In this document: in pieces, positions 1-10,506 of the stretch
Layout: each line of letters starts with the position of its first letter
Numbering within the stretch: position 1 is the stretch's first letter
Source: Dicyema japonicum
Lineage: Eukaryota > Dicyemida > Rhombozoa > Dicyemidae
Direction: 5' to 3'
Length of the DNA: 64,000 bases
NCBI GenBank assembly: GCA_011109175.1
Contig: RDEW01000022.1
Coordinates: forward strand, 163,611-227,610
Notes under the pieces: model-generated
Database searches by the model: none
What the model was told of the DNA's origin: nothing
Seen by the model: the letters and a program-made list of their open reading frames with translations, nothing else
Position numbers and translations under genes: made by a program

Positions 1-935
1 TGGGGATCCCCGTAGAATAAAAAGGAGTCTTGGGAGAATGAGACAATTCTTCAGCATAAAAAAGGCGACATGACGGTCCAAAAAACTCATCCTGTCGGCA
101 TACTGACGTAAATTAGTCCTCTTGCCTTCCAATAACTCCCTCACCCGGTTTACCAAAATCCCACACCCAAGGAAGTCGAGAGAATCAATATGAGTCTCCC
201 TAACCCCTGGGATGATTTCGCAGAGTTTTCTATGAAAAAGGTAGAATGAATCGGAACTCAAATTCAGATTAATTGCTTCGCACTTTTCATTGTTAAATTC
301 CAGACCGATTTTTCCACACAAACTTCTGATCGACGCAACTTTGGAGAGAATATCATCGGGACTTCCACCGAGAATACAATCGTCCAGATACCAGACGTTC
401 AGTGGAGTGCAACGGTCCTGGGCAATATGGTCGATAGACAAGGAAAATAGAAGAGGACCGAGTGGGTCCCCCTGTTGAACTCCGGATCCGGACGAAATAA
501 TTCCACTGCCAAAAGCAAGAGGGATGGATCCGAATACGCGAGATATACAAAGGGATAAATCTGAGGAATCCTCCTTCTACAAGTATCAAGGACGGTGTCC
601 CTTCTGACTGAATTGAAGCATTCCGGAGGTCCAATTTGAATAAAACTCTGTCCTCAACATTAAATTCAGCTGATTGTGACGCAAATTCTCTCACTGCGTG
701 GATCCCAGCTTCACAGCCGCCATTGATTCCGACACCAAGCTGCGAAGGACAAAATTCGGCTGAAATTCGGGAGATAACAAAACGACAAGCCATTTTTGCG
801 GATAAACGTCGAAATACGTTTCCAATTGCAATGGGGCAAATACCACCATCTTTCTCTCCAAGGCCCGTTAGATTCGCCGAAAAGAGGAGATTCCGACCAA
901 AATCGGAAACGTCATGGCCATTCAGATGCCTTAAA
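1..935 (-). pseudogene. Non-LTR reverse transcriptase, frameshifted, cut by window edge
   Basis: On the minus strand from about 935 down to 1 the sequence encodes the core of a reverse transcriptase. In order I read a GGICPIAIGNVFRRL-type motif (about 840-800), LGVGINGGCEAGIHAV (about 745-700), VLFKLDLRNA (about 650-620), then after a frame change GVQQGDPLGPLLFSLSID (about 490-435) and a YLDD catalytic box (about 410). These are RT motifs of a LINE-type polymerase, clearly different from the Jockey-like copies elsewhere in the window. At least two frame changes (near 610 and near 510) make it non-functional as read. Its thumb and C-terminus continue past position 1. I cannot name the clade with certainty. 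Confidence 0.75.
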
Positions 936-1420
936 TTTAATTATAATTAATTGATTTAATTTATAAAATGATAATAAAAAAAAAAAACTTGTCATCAACT
1001 GTCATGTCTCGTTCAATCAATAAGGTCATTGAAAAGATTAGACTGTTATTAGCAAATATCTTGGTGAATTTTATATCAACTCACGAATTTTCTATCAAAA
1101 GCTTTTTATGATTATTTTGTCTAAGAAACATTTCAAACTAAAAGTTCATTTTTATCACTATTTCAAAGGTTTTACTGTAAAAATATCTGTTTTTTTCATT
1201 CCATCTACTCACTCTGGGATCAATAGGTCACTAATCCTTATTTGAATATGATTTCTTTGCATTAGTGGAACATTAAAGTTTAAAAACTTATTTGATTTAT
1301 TGGATATCGTTTTCGAGTTAGGGGACAACTCACCTGTAGGCAAGTATCTTTACAGTACAAGACGTAGCTAACATATTCAAAATGTATCATAATTTTGATA
1401 CTGACATATTGAATTTTGAA
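936..1420. other. AT-rich spacer, no gene seen
   Basis: Poly-A/T rich sequence between two retroelements. It may hold the 5' remnant of the minus-strand element and the insertion target of Jockey A. I see no convincing coding or RNA signal. Confidence 0.5.
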
Positions 1421-1586
1421 TGTTAGCGTGGTGTCATGTGGCTCATCAGAAATGGTGTCACCCATTCCAAAATGGAACGAAAAGAGCCAACAGCTTCTCC
1501 CCACCGTCCGGTGGTCCTCACATCTCCTGTGTCTTCGACCCTGTCTGGTGTCCCCATTTATCCAGACTTTTGATTCTTCTATGTGG

Positions 1587-1610
1587 GACGTCGAAACCAA
1601 TCCTGGTCCA
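1587..1610 (+). other. 2A-like ribosome-skipping motif DVETNPGP in Jockey A
   Basis: The codons read D-V-E-T-N-P-G-P, the exact core of 2A peptides, which make the ribosome skip a bond between G and the last P. The motif lies about 10 residues before the endonuclease start. One base appears lost just before it: the expected LLCGDVE frame is split between two frames. 2A motifs at LINE N-termini are known from trypanosome and sea-urchin elements. Confidence 0.8.
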
Positions 1611-2622
1611 TGGAGAAGTTTTACAATTATACAACTGAATACGAATGGGATCAGGAAGAAAATCTTGAACTCCGGGCACTCCTCCGCGAAAATGAGGCTG
1701 ATCTCGCTTTTATACAGGAGTCCAAGCTATCTCCCTCCATTCCAACACTCTCTTTTCCCGGATACACAGTGATCCGTAAAGATTGTCAGGGAGGACGCGG
1801 AGGAGGACTACTTACTATTATAAAGAACGATGTTCCTTTTATGGATACAACTCAACGAACCTCAGAGCTTCTTGACTCCGACAAGACTTTGGAGCAGATT
1901 ACTGTCAAATCGAGTTATTCCCGTCCTTTTGGATACATTTGGCTAATTTAGATATTCCTCCACAAGGATCCTGTACGTCATCTTACACCCCTGATTTATC
2001 ACGCATTTCAACATTGAAAAATCTACTGTTATGTGGGGATCTTAATGCACGACATCCATTTTGGCTCATTTTCCCAATCCTCTGATAACCGATGATAACT
2101 CATTGCAAATTATCTTCATGACCTGATTATACTGAACAACCCTAACTCACATACGAGGACCCCATTAAGGATGACTGAAAGCTGCACATCCCCGACTTAC
2201 ACTATGCTCACCTTCTCTGGCTGGACTCATTTCCTGGAACGTCTTTTACGGCTTCTCCAGTGACCATAATTCAATCCTTCTAAAACTGAGAGGTCTTCGA
2301 CGATACAGGAGACGGCCGACGGAATCAAAAAGATTCAAGGATTATACGATGGTTGACTGGTCTGGTTTCAGTAACTTGTGGATAAATTCTTGGCCCGAAG
2401 ATTATCTTCCCCAATACGCTCTATTGATGAGGCCGCAGATATTATCAGCGCTGCCATTCGGAAAGCTGACCATATTTTTATTCCTATATCGTCATACAAG
2501 AAGTTTATTCCTACCCTCAGCTCTTATACAATAAGTCTTATAAAACAAAGAGACCGGCTGAAGAGATGCCATCTGTTGGACATGAAGTCTTTGACAGCCT
2601 CAACAAGGATCTCAGAGCATAA

Positions 2623-2758
2623 GAAAGGATCTGTCAGAGCATAAAAAAACAAGGACAAGAGATGGCAGCATCTAGTTAACCACCTCGAATAAAAGGATCT
2701 GTCAGAGCATAAAAGAACACAAGGACAAGAGATTGCAGCATCTAGTTAACCACCTCGA
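2623..2758 (+). repeat. Tandem duplication of about 68 bp inside Jockey A
   Basis: A unit beginning AAAGGATCTGTCAGAGCATA and ending TTAACCACCTCGA occurs twice back to back (2,623-2,688 and 2,692-2,758) with a few differences. It interrupts the linker between endonuclease and RT. Confidence 0.85.
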
Positions 2759-4500
2759 CAGGAAAAGTACATCCCGACATTTCTGGAAAACTCTTAAACA
2801 AGTCAAGTCGGAACTGGATGATGCAGACGGAACCGGAAAGTCTTCTCCTGAACACTTATACCACCTACATCCTAACACCCTTATGAAACATTACGCTGGA
2901 ATTAGCTTCAAACCATTCTCGAAACACCTGGACATTAAGGTGCGTGCCCATAAACCGAAGAAGGAACCTTACCACGAACTATTCACAGATGACCAAGTCT
3001 TGGATGTGATCACCAGATTAAAGAGCTCACGGGCGTGCGGGCCTGACAAAGTATCTTCTATTCACCTAAAACACCTAAGCCACTACGCAATTGGCTACCT
3101 CACGCATATATACAACCTGTCCATTAACTATAATATTACTTCTCAAGATTTGGAAGAATTCTATTATCAGACCGATATTGAAGGCTGGAAAATCAGAGAC
3201 AGAACCTGCATCCTACAGGCCTATTTCCGTTACCAGCACACTATCAAAAATTATGGAGAAACTTGTATTATCAGTCATTATTCCGTATCTTCCGCGTCCT
3301 ATATTTCAACATGGTTTCCTCCGCGGTAGGTCCATCGCTACATACTTGGCAACTTTATCGCAGTTCATTGCCGACGGTTTTAACACCCATCCTCCGCCTC
3401 ACAAACGCACAATCTTGGTTTCTATTGACATCAACAAAGCCTTTGACACTGTTTCGAGGAAAATCTGGTTGGAACAATATTTTCTACTAATATTCGTCCG
3501 AATGTGAAATTATGGCTGGCCAACTTTTTGTCTGGAAGACGTGGAAGAGTAGTCAGTGGTGATCTCAGATCTAGATCACGATTACTACCGAACGGGGTAC
3601 CCCAGGGGTCTCCACTTTCACCAATTCTATTCAACCTATTCCTACACGACCTACCTAATGATGGAGACGAAGATTCCCTGCTATTATCCTACGCAGACGA
3701 TGTAGTCATTGCAATACGGAACCGCTTGACGCAAGTCGCATCCCTTAAAACTCAGACAAAATTGAACACTCTCCACGATTGGATTGTTGGCAATCGACTA
3801 ACGATTTCTTCAACCAAGTCTATCTGTTCCACATTCACGTCGGACCGTCGTTCCAAGGATGAACCGAGTATTTTTATTGGTCCCGCTCGGATTCCAGTGA
3901 CAAGGTCCCCCACTGTCCTTGGAGTCATGTACGACAGCCTTCTCAAATTCAACTCCCACGCAACAGACATGATCACCAGGGGCCTCAAGAAAGTTAACGT
4001 TATACGCGCCCTTGTTCAGAGGACCACTAGGAACATGGACTTTTCCGTTTCTACCATTTACCAACAAACAATCGCGCCTGCCATTGAGTATGCTTCCGTT
4101 GCATGGAGATTCGGGCTATCGGAGTCTATGGTCCAAAGAATCAACTCGATATACCGGAAAACAATCAGTATGCTTTCCCCACGTAATGGATCAACAGTCG
4201 ACCCACTACTCATGGAAGCTAAGATCCGTAGTCGTGGCTCCGGATTTCTTCGCGTCTGTGAGGAAGATGGAAATCCGCTTCGCCTGATCCTTTCCATGGC
4301 AAGAGAAAACCGATTGGATAAGAAATTCCCTCTCCGATCGGATTCCTCTGCAAGACCGAGAGAAGGCTCTTCCGGAAAGTAGCGGGGACGATGGAAGATC
4401 ACAGACGTCGAATGGCACAATTGATTGCGAGGACTGAGATCACCTAACTGTTTGACTCTTTTGTCTTTCTTTCTCGGTGTTCCCGGGGTTATTAAATAAA

Positions 4501-4900
4501 TAAATATTTTAAAATCAATAAAGTCAATTTTTTATGTAAAAATTTCTGATTTGTAAAATCAAAAAATAGCCCTAGTTATCAGTCTACCTTGCAATCTAAG
4601 GTTTAGTGACGCTGACGGGGGTTAAATAATAATAGCCCTTTCATACACGGATTTTGTTTTTTACTAATAAACGTCTTATTTTAAGAAAAAGAGTTGAACT
4701 TTGCACGAACTTTATTTAAAAAAAAGAGTTGAACTTTGCATGTAAATTATTTTTAACTTCTTTTAGTTGCCTGCGAGTCCCTTCAGTTCCGCAGGTATCA
4801 CTGATGACTACGCCGATTGAAGTACGTCACGTTCAATTAAACGTTTAACTAACTTACATTAGCATTATTGATCCAGAACAACTGATTTTAAAGAAAAAGA
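4501..4900. other. Spacer with small direct repeat
   Basis: No gene is seen. AAAAAGAGTTGAACTTTGCA-like sequence occurs twice at about 4,687-4,739. Confidence 0.45.
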
Positions 4901-5152
4901 ATGTCCCATCTAACTAAGGGATCTCATACAAGAGGGAGATCAAAACCGACGGGGACAGGAATCTTGGAGATATCAAATGATGTTGGAACTGAAAGTCAAG
5001 AGACAGGTGGATCACATGACGTCATAGGAAGAAAGTCAGAATTGGTTGCTGATGGTATGGTTAGTGTAATAAATGCTAGAAAAATATCCAAAATCTTTTT
5101 TGTTCTCTCTCACATCAGTAAAACGACAAATTCCAGATATCTTACTGACTAG
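4901..5152 (+). CDS. Small open frame, hypothetical
   Basis: An 83-residue open frame begins with ATG after an A-rich leader. Its first 60 residues are hydrophilic (S, T, G, K and E rich) and the end is hydrophobic. A CAG near 5,125 could be a splice acceptor, because ultrashort introns occur elsewhere in the window. I recognise no domain. It may be a first exon, a chance frame, or a remnant. Confidence 0.2.
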   Translation: MSHLTKGSHTRGRSKPTGTGILEISNDVGTESQETGGSHDVIGRKSELVADGMVSVINARKISKIFFVLSHISKTTNSRYLTD

Positions 5153-5195
5153 TGGTGTAGCTGTGGGTTCGATTCCCACACTTTTATTTATTTGG
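5148..5195 (+). other. tRNA T-arm-like fragment
   Basis: GTGGGTTCGATTCCCAC forms a perfect 5-bp stem with a 7-base TTCGATT loop, that is a TpsiC arm and B box. TAGTGG lies only about 10 bases upstream, so the D arm and anticodon arm of a real tRNA are missing. It is most likely a tRNA or SINE remnant. Confidence 0.5.
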
Positions 5196-5199
5196 TCGA

Positions 5200-6226
5200 G
5201 AGATTCCTTACAGCTATTTTTTTCGTCTGTCCTAGAGACACCATCGGACCCACCTAATTAAGGGAACGTCTAATTCTAGGAGACAACATAATATCACCAA
5301 ATTTTATTTAATTTTATAATTAATAAAATTAATTTAGCTTTAAATTAGAAAGCAATTGACCTGAGTATATAACATCAAAATCAATACTTTGTAACTAAGC
5401 AAGTAATATGGATTTGCAATTAAAAGAGCCAAAAAACATTGATGAATTCACAATTTATGTATTAAGTGGTATTATCTAGTTAAACTACAGTCTCAATTCT
5501 ATTCAGGAGACTTTCGGGTCAATGTCCAACTCAGTTCTATCAATAAATATCATTTTTAAATTTATTTATTATTTAAAATAATTTCCTTAATTTTTACTTG
5601 ACGGGTTTAACAGAAAAGTTGAGGAAGTGGAAAGAAACATTGGGGGATTGGTTTCCCATGCTGGGATGGTTTATCGCAGATAACTCACTAAATTTCGCTT
5701 ACTGATTTGATAAATTAAAATAAACTAGTTATCCTAATATTTATACTCCATATACGCTGAGAAAGCTTGATTTGAATTTAATCTGCGTTTACGTAAGTGT
5801 AGCGGTCTATTTTTCTCATTTCGTGACAATTCAGAATTTCGAACTTAGTTCAAGACTCGCTCAAAAAATTAGGGCAGCACTATTTGTTATATGCCGATGA
5901 AGCGGAAAGAAACATTGGGGTCTTATTATTTTGGCTAGCAATTTGGGAATATTGATGCCAAGATCATGTCACGTGCTATGGTATTGATAAGATAGTAATT
6001 TTAGGAACATAGTTCTTCAAGAACTTCGAGTTTATGATTTCTCTAGATTCCATGCTCATGGAGGATTAGGTTTTTTTGAACCTTTGAATCCTCTATTTTC
6101 GTATTTTCAAAAAGTAGAGGTTGTACTGTATTTATTGCCACAACACTAATAAATATCGAGAAAAGCATTATTGGAATAAAAAACTATCGTAAAAAGCTCT
6201 ATCTTGGAAACTTCATAAATTTTCCT
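5200..6226. other. Spacer, no gene recognised
   Basis: AT-rich. A short phrase, GGAAAGAAACATTGGGG, occurs at about 5,628 and again at about 5,900. No coding signal convinces me here. Confidence 0.4.
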
Positions 6227-6915
6227 TTATAGTCGTATTCGTTTAAATCCCAAACTACAATAAACACGAATAGACCCTGACATGTTTTTTTCATCCTTAA
6301 TAACGTTTCCCAGTTGTAGCCGTAATTGTATCCATGGATAGTCGAAAGGCCTCAAAGGAGTTTTTAGGAGGTTCAAGTAACGCTCTTTGAGTACAAAATC
6401 GTAATTACAGGGTGCTGAAAAATCCCAGCATGTCTAGACAGCCATTTCCTATGCATTCAAAGTTATTTGTGTAAGCATATCCGTTTTTGTCGAACTTGAT
6501 GACTGCAAAGCCGTGGTAGTCGGCTCCTAGAATGATCGTTTCCTAAATATATGGAACACACATTACTGTATATCTTACCCGATTCATTATGTAATCTTGG
6601 ACATACTTGCTTATATCTGATAATAATAACTGAATATTGTGCTTCCTGTAATCCTCTCTAAGTTATTTCTCGTAACAAGTACTCAACGTAATCTTGGACA
6701 AAGCGACATATGTTTTCAAATTCGTGTATTGACCTTGCAAGCCCCAGTGCGATAGTTTCGGTGATTTGTGCTATCATGAAACTGTTGTTTGGACCGACTG
6801 AAATAATTAAACCACTACGGCAGGAATCGAATCTGAAGCAATCATTACCCCAGTTTTTTATCGAAAGGCGAACATTTTGTGTGATAGAAAGATACGTGAA
6901 TATTGGGATTTCATA
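6227..6915 (-). CDS. Proteasome beta-type subunit, five or more exons with ultrashort introns
   Basis: Five minus-strand exons join in frame: about 6,914-6,683, 6,657-6,579, 6,542-6,409, 6,384-6,305 and 6,276-6,227. The introns between them are 25, 36, 24 and 28 nt, all GT...AG. The product shows the N-terminal nucleophile hydrolase fold of proteasome beta subunits. It has a VGPNNSFMIAQITETI segment (the usual 'SG..AD..Q' position) and an amphipathic helix pair around KYVQDYIMNR. It continues with TIILGADYHGFAVIKFDKNG (the 'GGxDxxGPxLYxxDxxG' strand pair), IGNG, an acidic helix ending TATTGK, and a C-terminal SIRVYCSLGFKRIRL. The order matches the family from mid-domain to the end. The N-terminal segment with any catalytic Thr is not found; upstream sequence is very AT-rich, so a further small exon or a truncated gene are both possible. 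It resembles the beta-4 (PSMB2) type, but the type is uncertain. Confidence 0.6.
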
Positions 6916-7083
6916 GAGTAAAATTATGTAATATATTTATATGTAATATATTATTTAATAATAAATTAATTTGATTTTAAAATATTAACAATTTAAAATA
7001 AAAATATAATAATTAAATTTCTCAAATAAATTATTTAATAAAAAATAAGACTATTTTTAACAAAAACAACAAGTCAGACATCA

Positions 7084-7490
7084 ACTACCAAGAGAGACAA
7101 TTTGTGCATCATTTGCGTTATTTGGGTGTCCCTTTTGGATGTAGAGGAGATTATGTTGAAGGTGCCAAAATGAAGAAAAAAGCTTAACATTCACTTCTGT
7201 GTTTACGAAAACTCGATTTGAAAAAAGGAGACGTTTATCTTTATTTTTAAAATATTATTCTGCCCTCTCTCATCTACGGATGTGAAGGATGGTATTTTCC
7301 TCAAAAAAACATAATAACCAGCCTTCTTGATAAGACTAGGAGGATGGCGAACAAGCTGGCTCTTGGTAATAAACTTGAAGAAGCACTGACCGTTGACCAA
7401 GTCATTAAGGATCGTAGCATTAGAACGGATAAGGTATTTCTTTTATGGAAGAAAGTCAAAGACACGTACTTTCAGACGAGGCTTTGAAGG
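7084..7490 (+). pseudogene. LINE reverse-transcriptase C-terminal remnant
   Basis: In shifting plus-strand frames I read YLGVPFG (about 7,115), then LPSLIYGCEGWYFPQKN (about 7,265-7,310) and a basic helix ending at about 7,480. The 'YLG...' and 'ILPxLxYGxExW' pair is the usual thumb/C-terminal signature of LINE polymerases. Flanking motifs are decayed. The lineage differs from the Jockey copies and cannot be fixed. Confidence 0.5.
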
Positions 7491-7499
7491 TAGAAGGGG

Positions 7500-8830
7500 G
7501 AAAACTACGAAAAAATCCAGCCCTCGTGGCAAGAATTTTAATGTAATGTAATTTAGAGTAATTACAGCTCACTTTCCTTCAAATTTCGTCGTTCGAATGC
7601 TTGAAGACTGTAATTTTGATATAAGGGGGATATTCCCTTTTGTCATATGGTGGGTAATATGGATTTTTCTGAAAAAAACGTAATTACCCCCATTTCCTTG
7701 CAATATAAATAAACAATGAATTTAAACATTAGCGTTAGCGTAATGACTTCGATGAATCATTACCATGGCGACTTTTTTTTACTTTATAAATCAGAAATTT
7801 TAATTTTTTGACTTTATGATAAATTTATCTACAAAAATTTTTTTAATATAAAAACTAATCAAAATCTTTTTTAAAATACGGAATATTTTAATTCAAAACG
7901 TTTTCGTGTTTATAATTTCTCTCTTTAGATAGTAATTTTACCAATAAGGAAAAACTTCTCTCAGCAGGTAATGTGGAAGGACATTTTTTCAGATAGTAGA
8001 GAAATATGTTGTATTTTTATTTTTTGTGCTAGAAAGCATTCGCTTCCAGATGCCTCCTGATTCTACATACATCGTCCTAGTAGTGCAATTCCTGAATGTG
8101 TTCAACAGCGTATTCTATTGTGAAAAAAGGTTTCTTCTGGCTTTTTTTATTGATTCACATATACAGTAATATTGGCATAACATTGCTGGTAAATTTGTAC
8201 AATTATCTGACAATTATTTCGAGTTAGCCTGAGAAGACAATGAGCAGCATGATCTGAAAAAATTTTCTTGAGCTTCTACTCAAGGAAGAGTCTTCAGTGA
8301 ATCTGACATTGTGATCTTACCCACAAATTAAAAAAAACGGCCGTCTGTTGATTCTGGCCTCGCTAAGTGGCCATCTAAAATTCTCCCGGTGTTTTAATCG
8401 CGAGATCCGACGCACTTCCTGTACGCCCGTGTTACACGTAGAAGTTTAAGAAGCGGCATTTGAAGTCTCGTTCTCCCTACAAGATCTCAGAATTGACGAA
8501 GATCAACTTTACGTGATAAACTACAGCCAAAACGACATCTATAGTCTTTATACTGACCAAAATTCGGGGATCTGTGACTAACACGTGGGTTTAAAAGACT
8601 ATTTGGGGCAGCCGAAATAGTTCTTTGTGAACTATTCAGTAGCTCCAAATAGTGGCTTTTAATGGAGTTTGAGAAAGATTATCCCTAACCCTAACCCATC
8701 CTTATCTGTTTTTCTTTATCAGAATAAATCAATTATTTTTGTTAAAAAACCTTTAATCCCCAGCTAGTCTTGTGGCTAGGATGTTATACATGTAACAAGG
8801 TTCTTTCATATGCTCTGTCCCTTTCTCGCT
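7500..8830. other. Spacer with short telomere-like run
   Basis: No gene is recognised. CCCTAACCCTAACCC occurs at 8,683-8,697, two and a half units of the TTAGGG-type telomere repeat. It is short enough to be chance or a healed break. Confidence 0.4.
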
Positions 8831-8840
8831 TATTCAATCA

Positions 8841-9080
8841 GCGTGGTGTCATGCGATCCATCTATTTTGGAAGACACTCAGTGATAAAGAATAGTATTTT
8901 CTTTCCCTTACACAACTGGATCATATTTTGGAGGGGTCACCTGTGGTTTACATGGACTTCTAAAAGTGGTTTTTTGGTTTTATCAAAGCTGCTTATATGT
9001 TTTAATTATTGCATCAATGAAGTTATCCTTATAAAAAATATAGAGTGTAAGTTAACTAAAAAACGACTTCCTATGATGTA
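8841..9080 (+). mobile_element. Jockey-family 5' end fragment
   Basis: GCGTGGTGTCATGCGATCCA at 8,841 matches the start shared by Jockey copies A, B and J. What follows (to about 9,080) has no recognisable endonuclease, so this is a 5' remnant or a related element. A 103-residue frame here has no known domain. Confidence 0.4.
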
Positions 9081-9961
9081 GGAATTTTCTACGGGTCGGG
9101 GGGAGAAGCTTTTTTCTACATGTTCCGCAGAATTACATGTGGATTGTGATGCATGGTTTAATGTGGGTAAAGTAAACACATAAATTATGACACGTGGGTT
9201 GGGTAACAGTAAATTAAAATGTCCTAAAATTATTTCAAATTTGCCAACAAATTGTGAAAAAATAAAAAATATTGAATAACCAGAATTCTCTTAGACTTTG
9301 ATAACAGTCCATTACCGTATACAAAAATTTTGGATTTAGGTGAACCTTTCTCGCTGTTTTCTTTCATTAAAGTCAGATTATAGGGTTTATCATAATTATA
9401 TCGATAATTGTATAATTAATTACTATGATGATCATAGAGTTGGAGATAGAATTCCCCTTGGGGTCCAATAAACTTTCCATGTAGACACGGCATCTTTCAT
9501 TAGAAACGTGAACTTCTTGCTTTACCCACGATTTCTGATAATTTATGTTACTGATAGTTAGTTTAGTAACTCAGGCCTCACTAACCTGTAGGAGACCTAT
9601 TAAGTAGGACGCAGGAAATACCTGTCACTCACATAGATCGGTAATCTTGGCATTGTAGACGAACAGTGTACTAATTCAAATAAATGATCTGTTGTCAACT
9701 CAAAAAGGTTGCAGAAGGAACGTAGGACATCTTGTGCAGCATCCATTTTACATACGTACGTTTGTACAGGGGGTGATGGCCACATCTTAAAAGAGCCAGG
9801 GATACCAGGATGTCGATTGGAGGAAGGGGTAGGCGTATGTAACTAAGATAATTAAATTGATAACCAAATTAAAGAAATTTTTTTATTTTAGTAATCATTG
9901 AATATCTAACTCCGGAGACTCCTAATATCTGTGCAACATTTAAAACCATCTCACTATTCCC
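9081..9961. other. Spacer, no gene recognised
   Basis: AT-rich sequence. A 61-residue minus-strand frame at 9,600-9,785 shows no domain. Confidence 0.4.
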
Positions 9962-9974
9962 AACTTCAGTAGGT

Positions 9975-10482
9975 TATGTAGTCCAATTAAGTCACGTCCG
10001 ACCCTTGGAGATCTCATGAACGAGTTTCCTCCACTCTTCCCGATCCGTTGCAATTTGGAGTAGCCTTGATATAGGCATTCCCGTGACGTCTTCCACCATG
10101 AATAGTCACCGAGTCCTCGGTCGGCCAGGTCTTCTCTTTCCAGTAATATTGCTCAGCATAATGGTTCTTTCCAGGGAATCAGAGCGGACAACATGGCCAA
10201 AGAACGCCAATCTGTGTTTTACAATTCTTCCTTCTAGCGAAATGTCCGTCTCTACCCGTTTGAGTACATCGATGTTTGTTATTTTGGAAGTCCAAAGGAT
10301 TCTTAATAACCTTTTCCAGCACCACAGTTCAAAAGCATCAATTTTTCGTCTATCCGCATTTTTCAGTATCCATGATTCTGCGCCGAATAGAAAAACCGGG
10401 AACACGATTACATTAACCAGTATGCATTCTGTCTTTAAGCAGATATCTTTGCTTTTCAAAATTCTATTCATTCTCTGGACCT
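9975..10482 (-). mobile_element. 5'-truncated RTE-X LINE insertion with 13-bp target duplication
   Basis: The minus strand encodes the RT C-terminal region: a basic stretch, VFPVFLFGAESWIL, RKIDAFELWCWKRLLRI, GHVVRSDSLERT, GRPRTR, and after a frame change ATDREEWRKLVHEI near the 3' end. This is the standard C-terminus of RTE-like endonuclease/reverse-transcriptase proteins. The insert is flanked by AACTTCAGTAGGT on both sides (9,962-9,974 and 10,483-10,495), a perfect 13-bp duplication that fixes both ends. Only about 0.5 kb of the element was copied. The same family recurs at 60,370-61,528. The right end lies 12 bp before an ATG at 10,507. Confidence 0.88.
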
Positions 10483-10506
10483 AACTTCAGTAGGTAGACT
10501 CTCACA

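Larger units (their letters stand above)
1427..4500 (+). mobile_element. Jockey-like LINE copy A (2A motif, endonuclease, RT), degenerate
   Basis: This is the longest plus-strand LINE copy. It starts at the family 5' end, GCGTGGTGTCATGTGG. A 2A-like motif (1,587-1,610) is followed by an apurinic-type endonuclease: QLNTNGI (about 1,636), IQESKL (about 1,710), GGGLLTIIKN and LLCGDLNARHPFW (about 2,030). Next come a linker and an RT with CGPDKV (about 3,040), YRPISV, AFDTVSRK (about 3,440), LPNGVPQGSPLSPILFNLF (3,585-3,640) and a YADD box (about 3,690), then LGVMYD and a C-terminal region to 4,380. Frameshifts occur near 1,585, 1,650, 1,950-2,350, 3,180 and 3,490. The 3' end reads TTCTCGGTGTTCCCGGGGTT followed by ATTAAATAAATAAA. 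Such proteins nick target DNA and prime reverse transcription there; this copy cannot make them intact. Confidence 0.88.

Noticed and set aside
5148-5195. A genuine tRNA gene
   Set aside because: Only the T arm is intact; the A and B boxes are about 10 bp apart and no anticodon arm fits.
8683-8697. An interstitial telomere or chromosome end
   Set aside because: Only two and a half CCCTAA units; nothing telomeric around it.
10106-10471. RTE-X fragment as a functional gene
   Set aside because: It is bracketed by a perfect target duplication and is 5'-truncated, so it is a dead insertion.
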